From Alloacidobacterium sp963823845 (GTDB lineage: Bacteria; Acidobacteriota; Terriglobia; Terriglobales; Acidobacteriaceae): a stretch of DNA of 64,000 bases. How positions within the stretch are numbered: the first letter of the stretch is position 1; every line of letters starts with the position of its first letter. Under the pieces are notes generated by a model. That model searched no databases, had not been told where the DNA came from, and saw only the letters and a list, made by a program, of their open reading frames with translations. Made by a program: the position numbers and the translations under genes. This document shows positions 18,339-27,277 of this stretch, piece after piece. The DNA lies in the NCBI GenBank assembly GCA_963823845.1, contig CAWGND010000021.1:248001-312000 (forward strand). The letters run 5' to 3'.

Positions 18339-19723
18339 AGCTGGCGCTCGATCAGATTGCACACTGGATGAGCGGAACCCTGCACGTCCACCGTCAGGAT
18401 GCGAATGTGCAGACTGCGACTGGCTACTCCATCGACTCTCGCACACTGAACCCCGGCGATCTGTTTTTCGCGGTTCGTGGCGAGCACTTCGACGGCCATG
18501 ACTTTGTGGTCGCAGCCCTGGAGCGCGGAGCCTGCGGTGCGGTCGTCGCAAAAACAAGAGTTCTCGACCTGCCAGAATCAGCGCGCCAATACCCGCTCCT
18601 GATTGTTGACGCGCCTCTGACCGCTTTGCAGACGTTGGCGGCGGCCGTTCGCCGGCATTGGGGAAAGCGCGTGATCGGTGTCACCGGAAGTGCCGGCAAG
18701 ACGACGACAAAAGACGCCATTGCAGCGGTGCTCTCTGCGCGCTTTCGGGTTCTCAAGTCGCAGGGCAATCTCAATAATGGCTTCGGTCTGCCGTTGCAGC
18801 TGCTTCGTATTGAACCTGAGGATGAAGTAGCAGTGATTGAAATGGGTATGTCGAACGCGGGTGAGATTGCGGCGCTGACGCACATCGCCGCTCCCAATTG
18901 GGGCGTCGTTACGAATGTCGGTAATGCCCACGCCGAGAATTTTCCTGACGGACTTGCCGGTGTTGCCCGCGCGAAATATGAGTTGGTGGCCAGTCTGCCT
19001 TCCGATGGCGTGGCTTTTCTGAATTGCGATGATCCGTATGTCTCGCAGTTTGGCCGGGACTTTCATGGCAAGACGATCTATTTCGGCAAAGGGCCATGTT
19101 CCGATCCGCGCGCGGAGTCTGTCGATGAATTGGGAGCGGAAGGTCTTCGTATTCGTATTCGTGCGGGTAAGCGTGAAGAAACCGTTTGCTTGCGGATGCT
19201 TGGCCAGCACAACGTAGCCAACTCTCTAGCTGCAATCGCAGTAGGATTGGAAGCTGGGATACCGCTTGAGAAATGCACCGCGGCCCTTGCAACGCTTGAG
19301 CCAGGTGACAAACGCGGCCAGACGCTCTATGTTCGCGGAGCCACGATCATCAACGATTGCTACAACTCGAATCCCGAAGCCCTGAAGGCGATGATCCAGA
19401 CGCTGATGTCGGTGCCAGGGCCGCGGCACATTTTGGTTGCCGGAGAGATGTTGGAGCTTGGACGCGAGGCGATTGGATTGCACACAAGCTGCGGCGAAGC
19501 GGCGGCATCCGCCGGTGTAGATATCGTGTTGGGGGTGCGCGGAAACGCTATGCACATTGTCGATGCCGCGAAGGAGGCCGGCGTGGAAGCGATCTTTGTG
19601 GAAACGCCGGAGTTGGCAGGAGCATGGCTCAAGCGAAATCTGCGTGAAAAAGATGTTGTGTTGCTGAAGGCGTCGCGCGGAGTGCGGCTGGAGCGGGCGC
19701 TTGAAGCGTTGAGAACAAACTAG
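18335..19723 (+). CDS. murF: UDP-N-acetylmuramoyl-tripeptide--D-alanyl-D-alanine ligase
   Basis: A 462-residue Mur ligase that attaches D-Ala-D-Ala, completing the UDP-MurNAc-pentapeptide. The ATP loop is VTGSAGKTTTKDAIAAVL, with NNGFGLPLQLL and EMGMSNAGEIAALTHIAAP typical of MurF, and INDCYNSNPEALKAMI and VAGEMLELGREA in the C-terminal domain. GTG start overlaps murE, indicating translational coupling. Confidence 0.93.
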   Translation: MKLALDQIAHWMSGTLHVHRQDANVQTATGYSIDSRTLNPGDLFFAVRGEHFDGHDFVVAALERGACGAVVAKTRVLDLPESARQYPLLIVDAPLTALQTLAAAVRRHWGKRVIGVTGSAGKTTTKDAIAAVLSARFRVLKSQGNLNNGFGLPLQLLRIEPEDEVAVIEMGMSNAGEIAALTHIAAPNWGVVTNVGNAHAENFPDGLAGVARAKYELVASLPSDGVAFLNCDDPYVSQFGRDFHGKTIYFGKGPCSDPRAESVDELGAEGLRIRIRAGKREETVCLRMLGQHNVANSLAAIAVGLEAGIPLEKCTAALATLEPGDKRGQTLYVRGATIINDCYNSNPEALKAMIQTLMSVPGPRHILVAGEMLELGREAIGLHTSCGEAAASAGVDIVLGVRGNAMHIVDAAKEAGVEAIFVETPELAGAWLKRNLREKDVVLLKASRGVRLERALEALRTN

Positions 19724-19770
19724 TTCTGTAAGATGAACGAAAGATAACGCAATTTTGCCGGAGGAAGTGT

Positions 19771-20904
19771 TTGCTCTACTGGCTCCTGTATCAGAAGCTT
19801 TTCCCATACTTCAGACCATTCCGCATTTTCCGGTATCTGACGTTTCGCACTGCCTTCGCGTCGCTCACAGCGCTGCTGATCGCGCTGATCATTGGGCCGT
19901 TTGTGATTGAAAAGCTGCGCGAGTTCCAGATCGGCCAGTACATCCGCGAAGAAGGCCCGAAGGACCATCAGAAAAAAGCGGGCACGCCCACGATGGGCGG
20001 CGTTCTCATCTGCATAGCGATTCTGCTGCCTACTCTGCTCTGGGCCGATCTTTCAAATCCATTTGTTTGGCTGGTTATGGGGTCAACGCTGGCTTTTGGA
20101 GCGATAGGCTTTGCCGATGACTACATCAAAGTCGTCAAGAGACGGAATCTTGGCCTCACCGCGCGCGCCAAGTTGGGCTACCAGATTCTGGCCAGCCTTG
20201 CGATTTCAATCACGTTAATTGCGATGCAAATGCAGGGCATCTACTCGACCAAATTAAGTGTTCCGTTCGTCAAGCGTCTGCAGCCTGACTTTGCCATCCA
20301 TGCGTTGCGTCATATTCCACACTTTGGCTTGATCGCATTTCTCCCGTTCGTCATCTTCACGGTGCTGCTGATTGTTTTTTCCAGCAACGCCGTGAACCTT
20401 ACGGACGGTCTCGACGGTCTTGCCATTGGCTGCACCATCATCGCAGCAGGCGCGCTCACAGTTCTGACCTATGTGAGCGGACACGTCGTTTTCGCCGATT
20501 ATCTGGAGTTGCAGCGCATGCCGCTCGTAGGGGAACTGTCTATCTTCTGCGGATCGATGGTCGGCGCCAGTATCGGCTTCCTCTGGTACAACGCGCACCC
20601 CGCAGAAGTCTTTATGGGTGACGTGGGCTCCCTGGCGCTAGGCGGCGCGATCGGCACCGTCGCCGTTGCCATCAAGCAGGAATTGCTGCTGCCCTTCATC
20701 GGCGGCATCTTTGTGATCGAAGCGATGTCGGTCATCCTGCAGGTAGGCAGCTACAAGCTGCGCAAGAAGCGGATCTTCAAGATGGCGCCGCTGCATCATC
20801 ACTTTGAATTGGTGGGCTGGTCGGAGGCGAAGGTCATCACCCGTTTCTGGATTGTCGCTCTGGTGTTTGCACTCTTAGCACTCACCACGCTGAAGCTTCG
20901 TTAA
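19771..20904 (+). CDS. mraY: Phospho-N-acetylmuramoyl-pentapeptide-transferase
   Basis: A 377-residue polytopic enzyme that transfers phospho-MurNAc-pentapeptide to undecaprenyl phosphate, making lipid I at the inner face of the membrane. Diagnostic motifs: KKAGTPTMGGVLI, FADDYIKVVKRRNLGLTARA, NAVNLTDGLDGLAIG, MGDVGSLALGGAIG and the late FKMAPLHHHFELVGW, where the three histidines belong to the active site. Start is TTG 19771, supported by GGAGG 7 bases upstream; no ATG lies in frame nearby. Confidence 0.95.
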   Translation: MLYWLLYQKLFPYFRPFRIFRYLTFRTAFASLTALLIALIIGPFVIEKLREFQIGQYIREEGPKDHQKKAGTPTMGGVLICIAILLPTLLWADLSNPFVWLVMGSTLAFGAIGFADDYIKVVKRRNLGLTARAKLGYQILASLAISITLIAMQMQGIYSTKLSVPFVKRLQPDFAIHALRHIPHFGLIAFLPFVIFTVLLIVFSSNAVNLTDGLDGLAIGCTIIAAGALTVLTYVSGHVVFADYLELQRMPLVGELSIFCGSMVGASIGFLWYNAHPAEVFMGDVGSLALGGAIGTVAVAIKQELLLPFIGGIFVIEAMSVILQVGSYKLRKKRIFKMAPLHHHFELVGWSEAKVITRFWIVALVFALLALTTLKLR

Positions 20905-20955
20905 ATTTCGCTCCTGACGTGACACAATAGCGTGTCTGGCCGGAAAATCGAAAGC

Positions 20956-22329
20956 ATGGAATTCAAAGGCAAAAAGGTTTTGGTGGTTGGCCTGGGTAAG
21001 TCCGGCCTGGCGGCCGCGCTCTTTCTTCGCCGCAGAGGCGCGCAGGTCACGGTGTCGGACATTCGCAGCGCTGAGCAGCTGGGAAAAGACATCCCTGCGT
21101 TGCTCGAAGAAGGTATCGCCGTCGAAGCGGGTGGTCATGGCCTGCTGACCTTCCGCAGGCAGGACCTGATTGTCGTCAGCCCGGGCGTGCCGCTCGACAC
21201 TCCAGAATTAGTGCAGGTGAAGGCCTTCGGTCTGCCGATCATAGGCGAATTAGAACTAGCCTCGCGCTACCTCAAAGGCAAATCACTGGCGATTACCGGT
21301 TCGAACGGCAAGACGACGACGACCGCCCTGTGCGGCGCGATTCTCGAAGCCGGCAAGCTGCCGGTGCAGGTCGGCGGCAACATTGGTGTTCCCGTGATTG
21401 CACTGGTCGATCAGAGCCGCGACGATGGCTGGTCAGTGCTCGAAGTGTCGAGCTTCCAACTGGAGACCACCTATCGCTTCCGTCCTGACGTTGCCGTGAT
21501 TCTTAACGTCACGCCTGACCATCTCGATCGGCACGGGACGTTTGAAAATTATGTGGCGGCGAAGGAGCGTATCTTCGCCAATCAGACGGCTGAAGATGCT
21601 CTGGTGCTGAACGCCGACGACGATGTGACATCGCGCATGGCGGCGCGAGCGAAGTCGCGCATTTTCTGGTTCAGCGCGAAGCGCATTGTGCGCCAGGGCG
21701 CATTCGTGCATGAAGGAGCGATCGCCTTTCGAGCCTCCGAACAGGCCGCGCCTGAGTTCATCCTGAAAGTCGAAAGCATTCCGCTCAAGGGCAATCACAA
21801 CGTCGAGAACGTGCTCGGCGCCGTGTGCGCGGCGCGCCTTGCAGGCGTCGAGCCTGACGCGATTCGCAAAGCGGTCGAATCTTTCAAGGCGGTCGAGCAC
21901 CGGCTGGAGTTCGTCGCCGAGATCAACGGAGTCGACTACTATAACGATTCGAAGGCGACGAACGTCGATGCAGCGGCAAAGGCCATCGCAGCGTTTCCCG
22001 GCGGCATCCACCTCATCCTGGGCGGCAAGGACAAGAGTTCCGATTATCGCCAGCTACGCTCCTTACTAGAAGAACGGGTGAAGGCTGTGTATACCATCGG
22101 TGCGGCCGCGGAGAAGATCGAGATGCAAATCTATGGTGCAGTGCCGGTCGTCAGCGCCGGAACATTGGATCAGGCAGTCGCCAAAGCGGCCGAGGCCGCC
22201 GGGCCGGGCGAAATTGTGCTGCTAGCGCCCGCATGTTCGAGCTTCGACCAGTTTGAAAATTACGAGCATCGCGGACAGGTCTTCAAAGACCTCGTGCATG
22301 CGAGACAGGGTGTATGGCAAAACGCGTAG
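20956..22329 (+). CDS. murD: UDP-N-acetylmuramoylalanine--D-glutamate ligase
   Basis: A 457-residue Mur ligase adding D-glutamate to UDP-MurNAc-L-Ala. It starts MEFKGKKVLVVGLGKSGLAA, with the Rossmann-like N-terminal domain. The ATP loop is AITGSNGKTTTTALCGAIL, followed by VLEVSSFQLE, LNVTPDHLDRHG, YNDSKATNVDAA and LAPACSSFDQFENYEHRG, all MurD signatures. A GTG at 20932 gives an alternative start eight codons earlier. The 3' end overlaps ftsW by 16 bp. Confidence 0.94.
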   Translation: MEFKGKKVLVVGLGKSGLAAALFLRRRGAQVTVSDIRSAEQLGKDIPALLEEGIAVEAGGHGLLTFRRQDLIVVSPGVPLDTPELVQVKAFGLPIIGELELASRYLKGKSLAITGSNGKTTTTALCGAILEAGKLPVQVGGNIGVPVIALVDQSRDDGWSVLEVSSFQLETTYRFRPDVAVILNVTPDHLDRHGTFENYVAAKERIFANQTAEDALVLNADDDVTSRMAARAKSRIFWFSAKRIVRQGAFVHEGAIAFRASEQAAPEFILKVESIPLKGNHNVENVLGAVCAARLAGVEPDAIRKAVESFKAVEHRLEFVAEINGVDYYNDSKATNVDAAAKAIAAFPGGIHLILGGKDKSSDYRQLRSLLEERVKAVYTIGAAAEKIEMQIYGAVPVVSAGTLDQAVAKAAEAAGPGEIVLLAPACSSFDQFENYEHRGQVFKDLVHARQGVWQNA

Positions 22330-23405
22330 GCGTCGACAAACTGCTGTTCTGCGTAACGCTGATCCTCGTGGTCATAGGGCTGGCCATGGTCTTCAGTGCT
22401 TCTGCCGTCATGGCCAAGGAGCGCTTCGGCTCACCATACAGCTTTGTCATCCGTCAGGCCATCTGGGCAACGGTTGGTCTCGCAGTGATGACGCTGTTGA
22501 TGCAGGTGGACTATCGCAAATACAACCGGGCGAACGTGGTCTTTCCTGCCGTCGCGGTCACCGTTATGTGTCTGCTGGCCGCCTTCCTGATGCGCGACTC
22601 GCACAACACGCACCGCTGGATTCGGGTCGGCATTCTGTCCTTCCAGCCATCGGAACTGGCCAAGCCTGCCCTCGTGCTCTTCCTGGCGTGGTTTCTGCAG
22701 AATCGCATGCAGACCATCGATGACTGGCGTGGCACAATCCTTCCGGCAGCGCTGCCGAGTCTTGTCTTCATTCTCCTGATCCTGAAGGAGCCGGACCTCG
22801 GCACGGCGCTCGTCTGTGCTGGTGTTACGGCGCTCATGCTCTACCTCGCCGGGATGGAGATGAAGTACCTCGGCTATGCATTCCTCGCTTCATTACCTGT
22901 CCTGTATTTCATGCTCTTCCGTGTGAAATGGCGTCGCGACCGCCTGCTGGCATTCATCAACCCCGAGTCCGATCCGCTTGGCAAGGGCTTTCACATCATC
23001 CAGTCGCTGATCGCGGTGGGAACGGGCGGCATCTTCGGCCTCAACTATATGGAGGGGCGGCAGAAGCTCTTCTATCTGCCGGAGCCGCACACGGACTATA
23101 TCTTCGCCAATATTTCAGAGGAACTGGGTCTGGTCGGTGCGCTGATCGTCGTGGGACTTTTCATTGTTCTCGGCTATCGCGGCATCCGCGCCGCTGTTCT
23201 TTCAAAAGATCCATTCGCGCGCTTCCTCGCCTTCGGTATCACGGCCACGATCCTCATTCAGGCCTTTTTCAATATCAGCGTCGTGCTTGCGCTGGTGCCG
23301 ACCAAGGGCATCACGCTCCCGTTCATCTCCTATGGCGGGACTTCGCTCTTCATCATGCTTGCGCTGATTGGCGTGCTGCTCAACATCACCCGGGAGATCG
23401 AGTAG
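22314..23405 (+). CDS. ftsW: Peptidoglycan glycosyltransferase FtsW
   Basis: A 363-residue SEDS-family protein with about ten membrane helices. It polymerises lipid II glycan strands at the septum with FtsI. Signatures: MVFSASAVMAKERFG near the start, HRWIRVGILSFQPSELAKPA, the catalytic-loop region LIVDGVG-equivalent FINPESDPLGKGFHIIQSLI, AVGTGGIFGLNYMEGRQK, LPEPHTDYIFANISEELGLV, and GITLPFISYGGTSLFIML. The length is normal. Confidence 0.93.
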   Translation: MAKRVGVDKLLFCVTLILVVIGLAMVFSASAVMAKERFGSPYSFVIRQAIWATVGLAVMTLLMQVDYRKYNRANVVFPAVAVTVMCLLAAFLMRDSHNTHRWIRVGILSFQPSELAKPALVLFLAWFLQNRMQTIDDWRGTILPAALPSLVFILLILKEPDLGTALVCAGVTALMLYLAGMEMKYLGYAFLASLPVLYFMLFRVKWRRDRLLAFINPESDPLGKGFHIIQSLIAVGTGGIFGLNYMEGRQKLFYLPEPHTDYIFANISEELGLVGALIVVGLFIVLGYRGIRAAVLSKDPFARFLAFGITATILIQAFFNISVVLALVPTKGITLPFISYGGTSLFIMLALIGVLLNITREIE

Positions 23406-23408
23406 AGC

Positions 23409-24476
23409 GTGAAGGTTTTGATTGCCGGTGGCGGCACGGGCGGCCACATTATGCCGGCGCTGGCCATCGCCGATGCTCTCCAAAAGCAATATCAGGCCGA
23501 GCTTCTCTTCGTGGGCACAGCGCGCGGGCTTGAGTCGCGGCTGGTTCCGCAGGCCGGCCATCGGCTGGAGCTGATTCAAGTCGGCCAGCTCAAGAATGTC
23601 AGCCTCGTCACTCGTTTGCGCACGCTGCTCGACCTGCCGATGAGCGTGCTCCATTGCCGCAAGCTGCTGAACCAGTTTCGGCCGGACGTGGTGATTGGCG
23701 TCGGCGGTTACGCTTCCGGGCCCGCGATGATCGCGGCGATTCTTGCACGCATTCCCACCCTTGCGGTCGAGCCGAATGCTTTTCCTGGTCTTGCGAACCG
23801 GCTCGTTGGCAAACATGTCTCCGCAGCGGCGGTCAATTTCGAGCCAGCTCTTAAGTATTTCCACAACGCACAGGTGACCGGCATCCCCGTGCGCTCCGAG
23901 TTCTTCAACCTCTCGCCGCGAGCCGAAAATGCGGCGCCGCACCTGCTCATCTTTGGCGGGAGCCAGGGTGCCCGCGTCCTGAACCGGACGATGCCGCAGA
24001 TTGTGGCGCGTCTGCTTGAGACAGTTCCCGGACTTACCATTCTGCATCAGGCGGGAGCGCGCCATGCCGAGGAGACGCAGGCAGCGTATGCCGCGAGCGG
24101 GGCCGATCCGGCGCGCTGGCAGGTGCATGCCTTTCTTGACGACATGGCCCGGCGTTTCGAAGCTGCCGACCTGGTTTTGTCACGCAGTGGAGCGAGCACC
24201 GTTGCCGAAGAGATGGCCGCAGGCAAGCCCGCTCTGCTGGTTCCGTTTCCGGGCGCTGCTGACGACCACCAGCGGAAGAATGCCGAGGTGATGGCCGGAG
24301 CCGGGGCGGCAACCATGCTCATCGAGGCAGAGATGACACCGGACCGCCTGCTCGAATCCTTGGCGGCGATGCTCAGAGACGGAGCCGGGCTGCGGGCGAT
24401 GGGCGAGCGGGCCCGAGCGCTGGCGCATCCCGATGCGGCGGCCCGGATTGCTGCCATGGCGGCTGAACTCGCATGA
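23409..24476 (+). CDS. murG: UDP-GlcNAc:lipid I N-acetylglucosaminyltransferase
   Basis: A 355-residue GT-B fold peripheral membrane enzyme that converts lipid I to lipid II. The N-terminal glycine loop is AGGGTGGHIMPALAIADAL, then VIGVGGYASGPAMIAAIL and VEPNAFPGLANRL; the C-terminal half has LIFGGSQGARVLN and LSRSGASTVAEEMAAGKPAL with PFPGAADDHQRKNAEVM binding UDP-GlcNAc. GTG start, 3 bp after ftsW. It is the last dcw gene in this window. Confidence 0.94.
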   Translation: MKVLIAGGGTGGHIMPALAIADALQKQYQAELLFVGTARGLESRLVPQAGHRLELIQVGQLKNVSLVTRLRTLLDLPMSVLHCRKLLNQFRPDVVIGVGGYASGPAMIAAILARIPTLAVEPNAFPGLANRLVGKHVSAAAVNFEPALKYFHNAQVTGIPVRSEFFNLSPRAENAAPHLLIFGGSQGARVLNRTMPQIVARLLETVPGLTILHQAGARHAEETQAAYAASGADPARWQVHAFLDDMARRFEAADLVLSRSGASTVAEEMAAGKPALLVPFPGAADDHQRKNAEVMAGAGAATMLIEAEMTPDRLLESLAAMLRDGAGLRAMGERARALAHPDAAARIAAMAAELA

Positions 24477-24602
24477 CCCCCCCCTATTTTTTTCGGAAAT
24501 TCCTTGTTTTCAATGAGTTAGCCTATATATCGGTGCTAAATTAGCTGGAATCAATGGTTTAGCTGACTTCTCCTCGAATCGGCCAAATAAGAGGAGACAA
24601 GA

Positions 24603-24627
24603 AAAGGCCGCCAATCAGGCGACCTTT
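24603..24627. terminator. Hairpin terminator candidate after murG
   Basis: AAAGGCCGCC-AATCA-GGCGACCTTT pairs with one mismatch and is flanked by A-rich and T-rich sequence on either side, so it could act on both strands. It is about 130 bp beyond murG. Confidence 0.45.
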
Positions 24628-24781
24628 GTGTATATCTCTATTTTAGCAAATCAGGCGGTAATTCCCGGCACATGAAAGGCTGGCGCAAGCTACTGATAGT
24701 GAAAGGCATATCTCCTGGTCGTGTGTCGGCGAGGCTTGACAGATGCGGGTGTGGATAACTGATGGTAAGGCTTCGAAAAGC

Positions 24782-24810
24782 AGAAGGCCCACTGAATGAG
24801 CGGGCCTTCT
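24782..24810. terminator. Bidirectional terminator between murG side and Gly-rich gene
   Basis: AGAAGGCCC and GGGCCTTCT form a 9-bp perfect stem around an 11-base loop, followed by TTTAT on the plus strand and GCTTTTCG on the minus strand. It sits 29 bp past the stop of the minus-strand Gly-rich gene. Confidence 0.65.
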
Positions 24811-24838
24811 TTATAGTCGGAGAGATCCGATTGTCAGG

Positions 24839-25711
24839 TTACCGGTGTCCACCACCACCGTGGAATCCGCCACCGCCACCACCGTGGAAGCCTCCTCCAC
24901 CGCCACCAAAGCTGGAGCCTCCGCCGTGGAAGCCTCCTCCACCGCCGCTAAAGCTGGAGCCGCCGCCGTGGAAGCCGCCACCGCTGTAGCCATGGAATCC
25001 TGACGAGCCACTATAGCCGTGGAATCCTGAGTTGCCGTTATAACCGCTGCGGAACCCCGAGCTGCCGTTGAACCCGTTATAGGTGCCACGATAGCCGGTA
25101 GAACCGTTATACATGCCGCGATAACCGGTAGAACCGTTATAAGCACCACGGTAGCCGTTCATGCCGATGGTGCGGTTTCCTCCGTTCAGAGGCGAGCTTC
25201 CATAGGCACCGCCGCTGCGGTAGCCATTTACGCTGCCGGTGGATGGTGGATGCGTTGTTCCGTAGGCCCCGTTGCCGTGGTAGCCATTGCTGAAGCCGCG
25301 GTTATATCCCGTGTTGTAGCCGCCATGATAACCGTAAGCGTTGTAGCCACCGTGATAGCCACCATAGTAGGGATGCGCGCCCCAGCCCCATCCGCCCCAT
25401 GGATGACCCCAGCCCCAGCCCCATGGGCGTCCATACCAGCCGCTGTACCAGGGGCCCGCGCCAATGAAGATGCCGCCAAAGAACCAGTCAGAGCCGTAGT
25501 AGCCGTAAGGTGCGCAGGCGTAAGGATAGTAAGAGTAGTAGCCCCAGGCGCAGGACGGCGGTCCGCCGACGTAGACGGGAGCCGGATAACCGACGGCTGG
25601 TCCGATGCCGATGCCGACGGCAACCTGAGAGTGAGCAAATGCCGCGGGCACGATGAGAACCGTGAGCAAAGCAATGGAACGCAGAATACGCAAAGTGAAC
25701 CTCCCCGCCAA
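24839..25711 (-). CDS. Secreted Gly/Tyr/His-rich low-complexity protein
   Basis: A 290-residue protein with a signal peptide (ILRSIALLTVLIVPAAFA near residues 9-26). The mature part is nearly all low-complexity: a YYGSDWFFGGIFIGAG stretch with one hydrophobic glycine-rich patch, a Trp/Gly/His-rich block (GWGWGHPWGGWGWG), three copies of a 10-residue YNGSTGYRGx unit, SGFHGYS repeats, and a C-terminal series of FHGGGSSF and GGGGFHGGG units. Composition suggests an extracellular, surface or matrix-associated protein. I recognise no catalytic domain. The GC-rich repeats could be prone to copy-number change. Confidence 0.75.
   Translation of the reverse strand: MAGRFTLRILRSIALLTVLIVPAAFAHSQVAVGIGIGPAVGYPAPVYVGGPPSCAWGYYSYYPYACAPYGYYGSDWFFGGIFIGAGPWYSGWYGRPWGWGWGHPWGGWGWGAHPYYGGYHGGYNAYGYHGGYNTGYNRGFSNGYHGNGAYGTTHPPSTGSVNGYRSGGAYGSSPLNGGNRTIGMNGYRGAYNGSTGYRGMYNGSTGYRGTYNGFNGSSGFRSGYNGNSGFHGYSGSSGFHGYSGGGFHGGGSSFSGGGGGFHGGGSSFGGGGGGFHGGGGGGFHGGGGHR
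25075..25160 (-). repeat. 30-bp tandem coding repeat (YNGSTGYRGx)
   Basis: Nearly identical 30-base units containing GGTAGAACCGTTATA recur in the Gly-rich gene, encoding consecutive YNGSTGYRGM, YNGSTGYRGT-type decapeptides. Confidence 0.6.
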
Positions 25712-25833
25712 ACCGCTGCCAGGCGTTCCGGCCAGCCAGTTGGCGTGTTCCGCGAACTCACCTGGGCGAATTCCGGAACCCCATTATTGGAAACACCGCA
25801 TGAGGGAAAAGTTGCGGCAATGTGCCCAAAACA

Positions 25834-26001
25834 CTACGGCATAACCGAGGCGCGTTCGGAGAGAATCGCATCCCTTCTTGCCGACGCGGCCTGAGCATCC
25901 TTCAGCTCCGTCCGCTGGAGTTCTGAACCATCATAGCGCTGATAGGATGCGGCTGCCCGATTATCTTTGCTGCCGATGATGACAAATTCGACGTTTATAT
26001 A
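25834..26001 (-). pseudogene. Truncated 3' gene fragment at the transposon edge
   Basis: An open minus-strand frame ends at 25834 with protein-like sequence (INVEFVIIGSKDNRAAASYQ, RYDGSELQRTELKDAQ, AASARRDAILSERASVMP). It has no ATG, GTG or TTG start within the host-side DNA and runs straight into the proposed left end of the IS1595 element at 26002. I read it as the surviving C-terminus of a disrupted gene. I do not recognise the family, and the missing N-terminus was not found beyond the proposed right end. Confidence 0.35.
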
Positions 26002-26024
26002 CTTGACACAAGGTTATCATTCCG

Positions 26025-26180
26025 CTATCCTTTCTTCAGTGGCCGTTTCTTGGATTCCGTTTTAACCGCATCCTTCTCTTTCTTAATATGTTCCACGACC
26101 TTGGGATGGAAGAGATGACTGACAGCTTCTTCGGTGGTCATGTGGCGGGGGTGCTTGAACGGACTGGAGGCTTTGGGCAT
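26025..26180 (-). CDS. 51-aa IS1595-associated small protein
   Basis: The ORF reads MPKASSPFKHPRHMTTEEAV, then SHLFHPKVVEHIKKEKDAVK and a lysine-rich tail. A GGAG lies 6 bases before its ATG. Its start codon overlaps that of the transposase on the opposite strand (shared CATG at 26178-26181), so the two genes diverge from the same four bases. The strongly basic tail suggests nucleic-acid contact. I believe similar short ORFs accompany other IS1595 transposases, but the function is unknown; a transposition regulator is an inference. Confidence 0.6.
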   Translation of the reverse strand: MPKASSPFKHPRHMTTEEAVSHLFHPKVVEHIKKEKDAVKTESKKRPLKKG

Positions 26181-27093
26181 GAAAAACTCCGTTAATCTTT
26201 GCACTCTGATTGAGCAGTTTGGAAGCGAGAACAAGTGCCGCGAGTACCTTGAAGCTCTCCGCTGGCCCGACAGGATTATGTGCCCGCGCTGCTCGTCGAT
26301 CAAGATTTCGAAGATCGTAAAGCGTAATCAGTTTGATTGCGACGAATGCCGCTATCAGTTCTCTGTGACCGCAGGAACGATCTTCAATGATTCCCACCTT
26401 CCGCTATGGAAGTGGTTTCTTTGTGTCTACCTTCTCTGCGAGTCGAAGAAGGGCATGAGTGCTAACCAACTGAAGCGCGTCCTCGGCATCTCTTACAAAA
26501 CGGCATGGTATCTCTGCCACCGCATCCGAGCGGCGATGAAGGAAGTCGATCCTGAGCCGTTGGATGGCATTGTAGAGATGGATGAAACTTTCGTTGGTGG
26601 AGTGCAGCGCGGTCGGCAGTGTAAGCAGGCAGAGAACGACAAAAAGGAAGTGGTTGTTGGCATCAAGCAGCGCGGCGGGGAACTCCGCTTCTTTCACGCA
26701 GAGGATGTAAAGTCGGGAACGATGGCGAAGTACATCAAAGAGAATGTGAGCTGCGATGTGGAAGTCATCATGACGGACGAATGGCCCGCGTACAAAGGTG
26801 CTCTGACTCAAGCTGGATTTGATCGCCATGAGATACAACGGACTGTAAACCACCATGACGGCGTTTATGTGGATGGCGACGTGACCACAAACGGGATTGA
26901 ATCCGCTTTCTCGCTTTTGAAGCGCGGCATCGTTGGGTCGTGGCACAAGGTCTCGGCAAAGCATCTGAGCGCTTACCTCGATGAAATGACTTTCCGGTTC
27001 AACAACCGCGAAAATCCCTACCTTTTCCGCGATACCTTGATGAAACTGATCGAAGCACCAGTTCTGGAGTACAAGAAACTCACGGCTGCTTAG
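26179..27093 (+). CDS. IS1595 family transposase
   Basis: A 304-residue DDE-type transposase. The N-terminal zinc ribbon has Cys35-x2-Cys38 and Cys54-x2-Cys57 (CPRC and CDEC). It is followed by the helix-turn-helix-like MSANQLKRVLGISYKTAWYL and an ISXO2-like catalytic domain with Asp in VEMDETFVGG, Asp in VIMTDEWPAYKG and Glu in TNGIESAFSLLKRG. All catalytic residues appear intact, so the protein may be active. ATG 26179 is preferred over the longer frame because GGAGG lies 8 bases upstream. Confidence 0.92.
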   Translation: MKNSVNLCTLIEQFGSENKCREYLEALRWPDRIMCPRCSSIKISKIVKRNQFDCDECRYQFSVTAGTIFNDSHLPLWKWFLCVYLLCESKKGMSANQLKRVLGISYKTAWYLCHRIRAAMKEVDPEPLDGIVEMDETFVGGVQRGRQCKQAENDKKEVVVGIKQRGGELRFFHAEDVKSGTMAKYIKENVSCDVEVIMTDEWPAYKGALTQAGFDRHEIQRTVNHHDGVYVDGDVTTNGIESAFSLLKRGIVGSWHKVSAKHLSAYLDEMTFRFNNRENPYLFRDTLMKLIEAPVLEYKKLTAA

Positions 27094-27277
27094 GGCTCAA
27101 TTAATTCCTTAATTTTTTTTTGGACGTACCTGCTCCCGCAATTATGAGAGACATTCAAACTGCCCCAGTAGCAAACGCAATATTGTGTGACGCCGAACGT
27201 TTTAGGCGGCAAATTATCGTCTCGATAAATTAAGGTGACGAACGCATACAGCCGAGTTTCACCGGAGAGCACACCAT

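Larger units (their letters stand above)
24477..24838. other. 362-bp intergenic region at the end of the dcw cluster
   Basis: This AT-rich convergent region contains two hairpin terminators and no convincing ORF. A short untranslated RNA between the two terminators is possible (a TTGACA lies near 24736), but no family is recognisable. Confidence 0.4.

Noticed and set aside
25250..25894. Plus-strand frame across the Gly-rich gene
   Set aside because: Ala/Val/Arg-rich shadow of the repetitive minus-strand gene.
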